DNA of 64,000 nt from the NCBI GenBank assembly GCA_014871385.1, contig CM026429.1:7598642-7662641 (forward strand). The letters are read 5' to 3'. The position numbers and the translations under genes are program-made. The notes under the pieces were generated by a model. That model searched no databases, was not told the origin of the DNA, and was given only the letters and a program-made list of their open reading frames with translations. Positions within the stretch are counted from its first letter, which is position 1. Every line of letters begins with the position of its first letter. Source of the DNA: Ceratodon purpureus (Eukaryota; Streptophyta; Bryopsida; Pseudoditrichales; Ditrichaceae). This document shows, in pieces, positions 13,401 to 25,400 of the stretch.

Positions 13401-16400
13401 GAAGTCTATCCGAGAAGGACACAAGTTCCCGAAAGAGAAATTTGGAGATGCTGTATTTCTCCCTTGGCTCCATCGAGCAACGTGGTGGGCGCAAGTAAGT
13501 CAATAATTTTATTTCCTCTTCTGCTTGTCTTACGATTGTGGCTTGCTATTCGATAACCCCTTCTAGTTGAAGTATCATAGAACCGCAGTCTAAGTCCTTG
13601 CTATTCTACTGCACAGTAGCCTTAAACTGAACTGCCGGTGCCTTGAACTGTATCCTTGAACTGAACTGCCGGTGCCGGCACTTGAATCATAGTCAATTCT
13701 GTGGAGCGTAGATTCGAGTCAGATGAAGCTTGTGAGACTTATGTTTTGTGGTATGGGAGTGAGTTCCGGTTTTTCTCGGTTTATAAGAGAGAGTGAATCT
13801 CGGTTTATCTATGTGTATCTTAGGTCGTTGTAGACATGTGCAATAGCGAGGCCTTTGACGTCCATGAGTTGAAGAACCAGCTCTGGTGTGGCTCACGCGG
13901 CAAAACGCGATTATAAAATGAATCAAATAGTGCTCGTATTTATCCCTAGACCTAGAGTCATGAGCCTCGGTCGCAGCCTACAAGTGAACTGCCGGTGCCG
14001 GCAGTTGAATTATACCTCGGCGATAAGAATTCTTCTTCTCGGAAGTTGGCTTCGAGAGGTACGCACAGTCAGCTTCGAGAGGTACGCACAGTCAGCTTCA
14101 AGGAATCATTAACCGAATCACTTACTGGAAGTTAAAACCTAGAGTCGATCGGCATCGAAATGATGGACTCAGTTGATTTAAAGCCAATCTTCAGATCGGT
14201 AAACACTATGGGCTGCAAACAATTAGGGGTTCAGTTAGTTTTGATGTAAAGATATAGACCTAGGGAAGTGGAAAAAGAACGGTGAAAGTTTTAATTTAAA
14301 TTACTCTACTGCAGCGTCGATGTATTCATTGAAGCAGGCGACCACCTGAATGCCGAGGACGGTGATCCCAAGACATGACTGTGAGAGTATTTTTGTTTAA
14401 TTTGTAATTCTCGAATAGTAACTTTCTGGGTAGCGTTTGTTAAGATAGACGTTGAAATCATATTCAACCGACCTGGTCATATCCACCATCTTTTGAAGGA
14501 ATAAATGAGTTAATTCGGCAACTGCTGCATATATGGGTTTTATTTTTCCAAATACTAATTGTTGCAGCTCTGAGCTCGCCCATGCTTAGCTGGATATGAT
14601 ATATCTAGAAAGACGATAGCAGTCCCAATGCAAGAAAGACCGAGGATAGCACTTGTGAGGTTGTATCAAAAAAATTGGCTTCCTACTGTACAAGTGATTC
14701 GCTTTAGTGAGGGAATCAGGTTGTGTTTGGAGTTGTATTTTACTGTGCGACTTGACTTTGAACGAATGAGTGAGTGAGTGAACCGCGAGTGAGCTTGTGT
14801 GTGTGTTTGTTTGTCTTCTACTTGCTGTCGCATTATTCAAGAACCGGCTCTCTGTAATTGCTGGAATGGTTACAATTTAAGATGCAACTCAAGTGCCGGT
14901 GCCGGCAATGCTTAATGGCAAGATTTTACTTGGAATACTCTTTGGGAAAGTGGGAAAGCTGGGAATGAACAATTTAAGGTGCTCACTAAATAATAAGTAA
15001 CATTTCGCCAAGGTTCCGAATCATGTACTCCTATGAGGTTGTAAAGTGTCATAGCTTTTGAAAATCTAATTGCGCATTGACTTGTGTTGCAGCTAGCTAC
15101 TGAAGCAGAGGAGTTATTCAACGGAGTTGTGATGGATCTCAACGTGACTATCGATTATTCACCGGATGGAGGGTCCGTGATTCCCACAATATTTGACTGG
15201 GTGGAAGAAATGCGTTGCTCATTATGGGACACGGCCTTTTTTCGTGCGTTTACAGGAGAGGACCAAGCTCACAAAAACAAGACAGCTGCACAGCAGCCTG
15301 GATTTCAACAGGCATTGCGGAGAACGCTATACAGGTACTTTAAGTATGTTCTTTTAAAGCGAAGATTTGTAAGCAAGGTTCCAGCATTCTTTCCCAATTA
15401 TCTGGATACTACACACCAGGACAGTATGTTTACTCCGGCTATTACAAAGGCGTGGGACTCTTGCCATTATGAAAGCTGCGGATGGTACCTGGACTGTCCG
15501 GTGAAGAAGCCTCCAGCTTTCGATATCGAGCTCCGTGACTCTCTGCAGCCAGCGCTTGCAAGGATGCCACCTCCTGCTCCATCAGCCCCTGCATCAGATT
15601 CTCCGAGCCAAGTGGTTGTTGCAAACACCAAAGGCAAGGGAAAGGTCACAAAAACCAGAGGCTTGAAGAGGAAGGCCACCGAGATAGTGGAAGACGAACA
15701 GGAGGAGGATGTTATAGCAATTGTGGCGGCATCAAACCAGAAGGACAAGGCATCGAACCCAACGGACAAGACAACAAACCAGAAGGACAATGGAACCAAC
15801 GAGAAGGACGAGGCAACTATGCCTGTGACAGGGAAGCGGCCATCAGGAGCTGTAGCTCTTCCACAACCCGTAGCAAAGGTTGCATTTACCCCCCCTTCGA
15901 TGAGATCTATGGCAACAGTAGCCTCAGGGTCCTTACATGTCCCTACCTCCGAAGTCCTCATTATCAATGATTCGTTTCCTGGAATCATGGCGTTCAAGGA
16001 TAAACACAAGCGGTTTCCGGAGTCGTGGAACTCAATGCTTGCATTCATGAATAGGGTAAGTTTGAATTCATTCTGTGTGTTTTTTAGATTGGGATTTGGA
16101 CCTCTAATTTAGGTGGTTTTTCTAACAAAAATAAAATTGAGTGCAGGTTGGAGCGGATAGGGATTTTTTTTTCGACGGCAAACTTGTAGTGAAGCCTGCT
16201 GTGGACCTCGTCATTGCTGACTTTCCAGATGGATTGCATGTCCCTGGTATCTCCTCGGTTGCAAATGAGGTTCCACCTTGGAATGAGACTGTCCAAGACT
16301 TTATCAGGTACACTGTAGGTTTCTGTGGAGGTTATCTACATGACGATGGTGCACTACTTATTTTCTACCCGGACAGTGTAAATGTTGGCAAGGAGATTTC

Positions 16401-19400
16401 AAAATTTTTTAAGAAGAACAGACTCACGTTGAAGAGGGAGTGGACCATCATCAACTCTCTTCATCTTGCACACCCTTTGGATCCCTCAGAATACGTAAGT
16501 CACCTTATCTTTTTTGATAGTTCTTAAATATGTCTGCTTATAATTGATGAGTTCAGAATCTCTAATTTTTCATATTGATTAACATTGCAGACTCTGAAGT
16601 TCAAAGCTATGCTTTGTGTGCGATCATCAGAGGAATCCACCAAACGGAAGCCACAAGAGTTAGTGATCACAACTGATTCTCGCTTTCTGAATGTCAATCT
16701 GAGGAAAGATGATGTCCTTTATAATGTCGTAACAGCTGAGACGGCACTGATGAGAAAGGCAGATGCGAAATTCTGGAGAGGGCCGAAAGAAAAATCAGAG
16801 GCACTGCTACAGCTCCTAATAAATGGAGTTTGCCCGCAGGACGGCATCGTCGCAGACCTGACTGCTAGCACAGGTGAAAATTATAATTGATTGTCCACAT
16901 TGTTTTTTTTTGCTTGAATTATTTTCCAGGATCTCAAACTGAGTTTGCTTGTCTTCAGGGAATTCTGTTAAAGCTGCCAGGTCGGACAACAAGCACATTG
17001 TTGCTTTGGAGCCAGACACAGAACTTTTTGAAGAGGTTCTCCAGCCTCTTCAGGAAGGTGCAATGAGAGTTTTAGAGAAACAGTCTCACAACAACAACCA
17101 AGATGAAGACGAAGATGAAGAATTGTCAGATGAAGATGAGGTTAATTTATGTGAGTAAGTCGAATTCCGCTTGTGACTTCAGTATTTCATTTATTCTAAG
17201 CTGCAATTGAATAATCTTACAAAATAATTTCTTCTTGTTCAGTCTGAAGACCGCGAGTACGTGCTGGACCTATGCCTCACCATCGAGGTCGCATTTTGAA
17301 CTTCCCTGTTACGCGGAAGAGGCAGCGTGTCGTTATGCATCCGAATCTACAACCAGTTCAAGCGCGTCTTCTAGCCCTCGGAGAAATTATGACCCAAGGG
17401 TATTTTATCTCATAGATGATATTGCAGATGAGAGTGACGACGAGTTCATACCTTAGGTTCATATGCTTTTTAATTATCGAGACATTCATGGACCTCTGTT
17501 TCCTATGCTTGCATTCATTAACTTCATTATTTGCTTTAATCTTTTGTATTGAAATGGTTTCCATTCAAAGTAACTGCGGTCAATTCCTCAGTGCTTCCCT
17601 TGAAATGATTTGGACCTTTACTATAATTTATTTCTACTGTGTTATTATAACTGCAAGGGCCCTCACTGAATTAATTGCAGAATATTTGCACATCTTTCAC
17701 AATAATCTTAAGAAAAAAGTGAATCTGCACATCCATCGCCAGAGCAAGTAGCAGTGTTCACTCACCCGTTATTAATATTGCAATATCTAGAATGCCAGTG
17801 AGATCATTCTGGTCAAGATAGTTGGAAAACACATTGCATTCGGAAGTTACAGTAATTAACAAACCACAATTATAATTAAAAGTTTTATTAAAGTATCTCC
17901 CTATCCCCCATCCCCCTCTACCTCACCGTCACTCCCTATCCCCCATCCCCCTCTACCTCCCCGTCACTCCCTGTCCCTCACCATCCCCCTCTACCTCCCC
18001 GTCACTCCCTGTCCCTCACCATCCCCCTCTACCTCCCCGTCACTCCCTATCCCCCATCCCCCTCTACCTCCCCGTCACTCCCTATCCCTCCCCCTCCCCC
18101 TCTACCTCCCCGTCACTCCCTGTCCCTCACCATCCCCCTCTACCTCCCCGTCACTCCCTGTTTCTCACCATCCCCCTCTACCTCCCCGTCACTCCCTATC
18201 CCTCACCATCCCCCTCTAACTCCCCGTCACTCCATATCCCTCTTCCTTCCCCTCTACCTCCCGTCACTCCCTATCCCTCCCCCTCCCCCTCTACCTCCCC
18301 GTCACTCCCTATCCCTCCCCCTCCCCCTCTACCTCCCCGTCACTCCCTTCCCCTCTACCTCCCGTCACTCCCTATCCCCCATCCCCCTCTACCTACCCGT
18401 CACTCCCTATCCCTCCCCCTTCCCCTCTACCTCCCCGTCACTCCCTATCCCTCCCCCTTCCCCTCTACCTCCCCGTCACTCCCTATCCCTCACCATCCCC
18501 CTCTAACTCCCCGTCACTCCATATCCCTCTTCCTTCCCCTCTACCTCCCGTCACTCCCTATCCCTCCCCCTCCCCCTCTACCTCCCCGTCACTCCCTATC
18601 CCTCCTCCTCCCCCTATACCTCCCCGTCACTCCCTTCCCCTCTACCTCCCGTCACTCCCTATCCCCCATCCCCCTCTACCTACCCGTCACTCCCTATCCC
18701 TCCCCCTCCCCCTCTACCTCCCCGTCACTCCCTATCCCTCCCCCTCCCCCTCTACCTCCCCGTCACTCCCTATCCCCCATCCCCCTCTACCTCCCCGTCA
18801 CTCCCTGTCCCTCACCTCGCAATTTTTACTGTATTGCTGCATTTACTTATAGTCGATAAACAAAGCAATGAACTTTCAAAATGTATTGCAAGTCTTCTAT
18901 TCATTCAATTAAAGCAGTCACTGAATAAAATTAACGTCTGACTATCGCTCACTTCAATTCTCCAAGTCTTGTATTTAGATTAAAAATATAACTAAAGTTC
19001 TGGCCCTGTTATGGTAGCCGATAATGCTGCTGCTCCTTAGAAACTCTATGATATCATGTCGAGGTCTACTCAACTCTTCTTTCCTTCGACAGTTGGTCGC
19101 CTGATACTATTACTAGCTGCCTTTAAGACTGCTGTGAAGCTAGTACATTCTACTTGTTGTTGACTGTTCAGCTCACCACCAAACTGGGCAATCCAAGGCT
19201 CGGAAAGATGCAGTGGAGACGACGCCAGAAGAATGTCTTTGCAAATCAAGCATCGGTAACTTTGCAACAAAATCATCTCTGCTGCACATGGAGGGTGCAA
19301 GAAACATCCGCAAGAAGAGAGTATTGCTGCTTTCCAAATAAATCCGAGCCCACAATAAGCACAAGCATCTTTACCTGGATAACCCGTGGGCGGGATAGAT

Positions 19401-22400
19401 TGAATCTCTGGATATTCAAATACTCTTGGTGTTCTTAGAATCAGCATCTGCTCCCTTGCGGCCTTGACTTCCTTCTTACAAAGCTCTAACTCTTCTTTGA
19501 TATCCGCCAAGACTTTAGCCTCAGTTCCCATTTGAAGTTCCAACTCAACAACATTCTGCCGATTTTGAGCATCAACATCCCTCATATATGCTAGATCTTT
19601 GTACAACTCCTCAGACACGGCTATGGTTTCCTTGTAAAGATCAGTAGCACCCTCTCTACGTAGAATCTGCCTCGCCTCCTTCAGTTTAAAAGAATACTTC
19701 TCATTCAATTCCTCTTCAACAGCCTCAAGTGATTCACCTCTCATTCTATTGAGACTAGAATTATACCTCTGTCGTATATCGTGAAGGCGATCTTCTACTG
19801 ACTGAAGTGCAATCATCTTGTGCTGCTCTGTAGCACGACGTGGTGTCCGTATTCCTCCGGAAGGCACTTAATTCACACTAAATACCCTCCAAAGTAAACC
19901 ACTCCGTGTTCGTTCCCACGAAGACCTATAGTTTTCTTCCTTTTAGACTTTAACGGAAATCACCACCAGTGTCCGACCGTACTCCGTCTTACGGACGGTT
20001 GGACGAATCCGGTAGTTTTTGCCTCGTTCCTATTTTCCGGCTTTTTAGACTAGTGGCCGGTTCCCACTGATCCGTCTATCCTTTCAAGTGGCTGGATTTT
20101 CCACCGTCCCGTGACTTATAGTGGCTGGACACCCCACTGTTCCTATCTACCACCCGAGAAGTGGAGTAATAATCCTTCCGTACGGCTAGGGACCGGTCCG
20201 GATAACTACTCAGTGCCGGTTACGGATACGGAAATCATACTACAATGACATCACCTTACGGCTGCACGGTATTCTACTATACTATCTCCCTTCCGGATTG
20301 GTTCGCAGTAGGACATCCGGCTTTTATCCCATCTACAGGAAGCGACCGGTCCGTTTCCGGATTCCGGTGTACACACGGCTCTCCGTGTCCTTGAGACTAC
20401 CAGCCCTGCTGCAATACGTCTCTCCTCCCCTACGGGCTCCTTCCGGGACTGGAAACCGTCAACACTCGACGCTTGACACCTCCCCAGTCTCTCCGGGCGC
20501 TCTCCCGACCTTCCTACTGTTCAACACTCCTCCGGAACACTACTGAAGACAATAGTACCACAAACCCTACGGCAACGGACCCGTCAGCAGCCGGTTGACA
20601 CAACAAATCCAAAAGTATATTCTCAATTGCAACAACAAAACGGCGTACAAAAACAAGGCCCCGGCCTTGGAAAAACGTCAAACTTAAATACTAAAACCTA
20701 TCGGTTCCTAAAGCGACCAAGTGGCCCACCGAGATCCAGAAATTCCGGATCTTGGATCCGGGAATCCCGGACCGGTGGCCGCCTTCTATTCCTAGTTACT
20801 GCCGCTATCTATCCGGATTGGCAGCCGGGTGCACTGGAGCCCCATCGTTAGTCGCTGCCATTTTATCCGGTCCTTATCCTAAAATCTACTCCTTGTGCTT
20901 ATCTAGCCGGGGACTGTGCCGGGTTCCGTCCAACCGTTCCTTCTTCTGTGGCCGCTTCAGTTTCTTCAACGAGGGGCCTTCTTCCGGAGCCTCCGATGCT
21001 GACGGTTCGCTGGACTTCCGGGATCGGTCTACTTGAACTGCCGGGGATGGAGATCGTGCCGCCACCGGAACTGCGCTGAGATCCACCTGGAGCGTTTCCG
21101 GAGATCCCTGTACCGGTATAAAATCTACCGGTGGTGGTCTCTGGTCCGGTCCCAAAGGAATGTTTCCGGGGTTAACAGTCTCGACTCCATCCAAGTTGGG
21201 TAGAGTGTGCAGACTGCTCAAAGTATCCGGAATAGGATCCTCCAGCGGGTGTCCTACCTCCTGTTGGGCTGGCCGGATGGCCGACCGTATCGGAGAGGCT
21301 GGAGGTGGCACCGGTGCCGGTTCCCTGGTTGGGGACGGTGGTCTGGGATCCTCTTGATTGGCCGGTGGCCCTGATGACGGACCGGCCTCTGCGTAACCGA
21401 GGACTTCCACCAGGTTCTTCATCATCATCCAAGTGTCCTTCATCACCTGCGTCCGGTCGTGCATGAACTTTATAATATTCTTCATCGTCGGATCCGGTTG
21501 ACGGGTCAGGAAGGCTTGGTAAACGGCGCACTGATTGGCCACATCCACCGGAAGAGCTAAAGTGGCCTTGATCTCGGCGACCGACCGGATGGCCTCGACT
21601 GACCGGTCACGGGCGTCATTGAAATCTTTCCGGGCATCACGCACCTCCTCCTCGAGCTTCCGATTCGTTTCCCGGTACTTCGCTAGCCGGTCCATGTGCT
21701 TCTCCTGGAGACCGGCCAAGTCCCGGTGCTTGCGAAGAATACTCAGGCAATCCTCCAACCGGTCCGAACCCGTAAGGATCATTACCTCCCTAGCCAACCG
21801 GCCCTCCGCCTGCCTAGTCGACTGTAAGAACCGGGCATACGTCGTCGCCTGCTCCGATAGGTTAACTAAGTCCTGGTACGGATCTCCGGTGTGCTCCGGT
21901 GGTCCGGTGGGCTGTTGGATCTCCGTGTTCAGGGTTCGCTTGGCCGGTACGGGAGTCCGAGGTGATCCGGATGGCTGTCCCTTTTCCGGACTAGGACGGG
22001 GTCTCTTAGCCGGCGTGGGGGAGACCTCAATAACATCATCATCGTCGTCCTGGTCGGACACTTCTTCCGGCTCAGCGAACTGCTGATAGCTTAAGAGCTC
22101 ATCGTACTCCCGGACCTCCTCAGCACTCAACAGCCCCTTAGTACGGTAGAGGTGAATGAGGAAAGACGGAAGGCAGGTGGCCTGCTTCTTGGTCTTCCGG
22201 AGATTGGCCACCTGTCGGTCGATTATCGTCTTCATCATGACCCCCCAGTCCACCGTGAATTCACCGATCATGGCCCCAATGAAAACGGACGCCCACTTGT
22301 TGGTGATCCGTTTGGGCTTTTCCGAATGAAAAATAGGGTTCATAAACCCTACTACTCTCCGGGCCTCCGGATCCACAATGTCATCCAGCCCCCATCCTTC

Positions 22401-25400
22401 TCTCGGGTCTCCGGCCCCCTTGAGATACCGGTGTACGAAGTCCCGGGGCTCCGGCGTCGAGACCTCGCCGGAGTTCTTGAAACCATACGTCTCCCTCCAG
22501 AGTTGTGCCGTCCACTGATCCGGCTCTCCCCGAATGGTTCCTCGATTCTCGGGATTCTTGACGAGGATCTCCTGGGCCGGAAGGGCAAGCTTCCAACCCC
22601 ATGCCTTGTCCAGTAGGACCTCACATCTCATAGACTCCAAGGCGGTCCGGAGGAGCTCCTTCTCCTTCTCGCCGGCCGGTATCAACGGCATTACCCGTTG
22701 TACCCTGAACGACTGTCCTTCCGCCGCCGGTTCCTTCCCTTTCCTACCCATTCTGCTAAGTCCTCCTCTCCGTCACTCCGGTAACACCTGCACGCACGAT
22801 CCTCACCACAATCTCTCGCCTAACGGAAACACTTCCGTCTCACCGTCTCTCTCCTACCGTCTAACCCTAACTGCGCCCTCCGCCTTAGAGCGCAAGGACC
22901 CGTCGTGCCACAAAATGACAAAGAGAAAGGAGGAGCATGGCGGTTCTTCCTCCTTTTATACCTGCCCTCGCGCCCACCCGTTCGTAGCTCATCATGACGG
23001 ACGGTCGTAGCCCCTCATCATTGGACGGTCGCGACCGGCGGCGTTTTAATGGTTGCAGCCATTATCCCCGTGTGCGTTGTACCTTTTGGTGGTTATCCTT
23101 AAGTCTGCCGGGTCAGGGCTTTGTCATATGGACTGTACCCGTCTCTCCTCCACCGCAGACGACCGGATCTCACCCGGCTGGCCTTCCGGTCACTTATTTA
23201 TTCAGCCGACCGGCTTAACCGGTTGTTCTACTTATAGGCTTAGTACTTCCGTATTTCTAACATAAAATTTTTAATTTTTTTATCATTTTCCTACCGGAAT
23301 TAGTATTCCGGTGTGTCAACCGTGGAAATCACTTTCCACATGCTCCATTTCTAGAGCTGTCTTCAGGTCACGTCCTTGTTGATCAGGCAGAGCCACAGCA
23401 GCACCTAACTGAGAGAGCTCTTTGATAATCCGGCACAATCCCTCCACCTGACATCTGGTAGCGAGTGGCCCGAGTTTTGATGGATTTCGAAATGCAGACT
23501 TCTGTCGCATTTCGTGTCGGTCCAATGCCTCAGCGCACCAATTCACTTGCTTCCCATATACAAAAGTAGCAAAACAGGCTCTTAGAAATCTAAGACAAAA
23601 GTAGTTGTTATGTGGGCGATTACCATACACCTTAAAGTATTGTTGTCCGAACGCCTTCAGCTGGCCATCATCTTCACACCTTGAGAATTCGTACCGCCCC
23701 TTCTGCACTCCTGTCTTCCACACCGCACTTATTTCTTCATCAGATATGAAACTATAGCACTTAGCGACATCCTTCAGATGCGGACCCTTATCACATAGTC
23801 CTACAACCTTAGTGAAGAAATCACTCCCGTATTCAGCGTCACGCCCCATTAGCATTGGAGCCGCAACAACCATCCGTTCACGTAGACCCTCCTCAAAGTC
23901 CGCAAGATCGAACGGGTCACTGAACTCTTCGGTGCTGAACACTTTATCAATGCTCCCTTCACCATCGCTTCTAGCTACAGTATTATCGTCACTCACATCT
24001 TGGGTCTCTAATACCTGTTGCACAGAACTACAAGGTCTAGGTCTATGCTGCTTGGTGGACTTCTTCCTCTTTGACGCCATATGTTTCCCCCTAACCCCTC
24101 AAACTGTATCAAAGGTTTGCCTTCAGCTTCTCAGAAAGAAGCAGAACTAACGCACTGCTACGTAAAGGTAAAAAGACTATTCAAAGAAAAACCGCGCAAA
24201 TACAATACTATCTGTGAGTAACCAAAGAGTATAACCGAGACTAACAAAGATGACATCCGTAACCCGAGCCCTAAAAATAATGGCGAATATTTATTATGAT
24301 AATATGTGTTTCATATGAATTATATCGCTGCGGTACAGAAGAGGAGGTGCCTTGATTTGAAATAGACTGTACAAGCTTTGGTTCGTTTGAATGATGCTAG
24401 ATAATAGCGTTGGACATTAATACATGCAAAGTCCTTACTGTTACTTAAATTCGACAAGGTAGTGGAAGGGGTAATTGCTTATGATCTATACTTTATGCTA
24501 TATAAGTGCCAATTAAATTAATTTCCAGTATATGACATGGGTATATGACATGGTGTTTATAAATAAGAATTTGGATCCCAAAAAATTGGAACGCCATTGG
24601 AACGCCTTAAGACGTAGAAATTAGGGACTACATATATTCATCTACACCCATAACCCTTTAACCTCTAAACCTCAACTGAAACAGTTATAGTCCGCATTTA
24701 GGATGGCTAACATCATGCTAAACAAAAGAGTTCAACAAAACGGAAGAAACTCAACAAAACGGATAAATAACAATAATGAATATAAGAATCACTAGAATGT
24801 TTGAAAAATAATAAAACTGACCAAGGGTAAAAGGGGATGAAGAATTAACAATGAATAGTAGAATCCAAATGATAAACTGGTAGAAATAGTTTCAAATAAT
24901 TTGGTTTTTTAAAAAGGGAAACATCGAAAAAGAATGATTTGAATGGCAAGTGTATCGAAGATACATCATAAAAATTAAATAAATTAAAAATGAAATAACA
25001 ATAGGACTAAACTGTTACAATTTTTTTTCTTTTAATTGGAGAAAACAAACAATTAGTTGATTGGACTTCTGTCCAATTCATACGCACACATAACTAAATG
25101 TGAATACATTTGTTAAACCAAAATTCAAATAGGAATTCTTTGTTTATATAATTATCGATTTTCTGTTTCTAATATACAGAAATCTTGCATTAATAATTTG
25201 ATGATTATATCTATCTCATCTATGTTTAGGAGAGATCCAAATACCGTCATCTGGAATGAGTTTCTCTCCCGCTTCAAGCCACAGAGATTGGTTACCATTC
25301 CTACTTAACAATGTCCTCAATTGATCTAACTCACTGCAACTAAGTTCACCAAGTGACATTGTTTCTAGCCTGTCATTTCCAATTGGATTTGCCAAAGACC

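Larger units (their letters stand above)
19070..24080 (-). pseudogene. Coiled-coil / RING-type zinc finger protein gene, MULE cargo, split by a nested element
   Basis: The gene reads from ATG 24080 to 23303, is interrupted by a 3,447-bp insertion, and continues from 19848 to the stop at 19070, about 518 codons in one frame if one copy of the 7-bp duplication is dropped. A TGA sits at 23318-23316, four codons before the insertion; it could derive from CGA by CpG deamination. The N-terminal half (MASKRKKSTK start, then an alpha-helical region with HNNYFCLRFLRACFATFVYG) is not recognised. The C-terminal half has a long Glu/Lys-rich coiled coil, then a RING-like finger: CAYC, CGCFLHPPC and CLIC in RING order and spacing. 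RING proteins are usually E3 ubiquitin ligases or assembly factors. Role in the MULE is unknown. The coding frame could also end naturally at the TGA, with the RING part as a separate gene. Confidence 0.6.

Noticed and set aside
9472-14907. CRISPR-like array made of the palindromic repeats
   Set aside because: Spacing is irregular (62 bp to over 1 kb), repeats are too short, and they lie in introns of a spliced eukaryotic gene.
21300-21330. CACCGGTGCCGG in the nested element as a palindrome site
   Set aside because: The element is full of CCGG words and this lies in its coding frame; the full 14-mer is absent.
20886-22751. Opposite-strand frames of 150-180 residues over the nested element's gene
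   Set aside because: They are GC-rich shadows of the 621-residue frame with no protein-like features.
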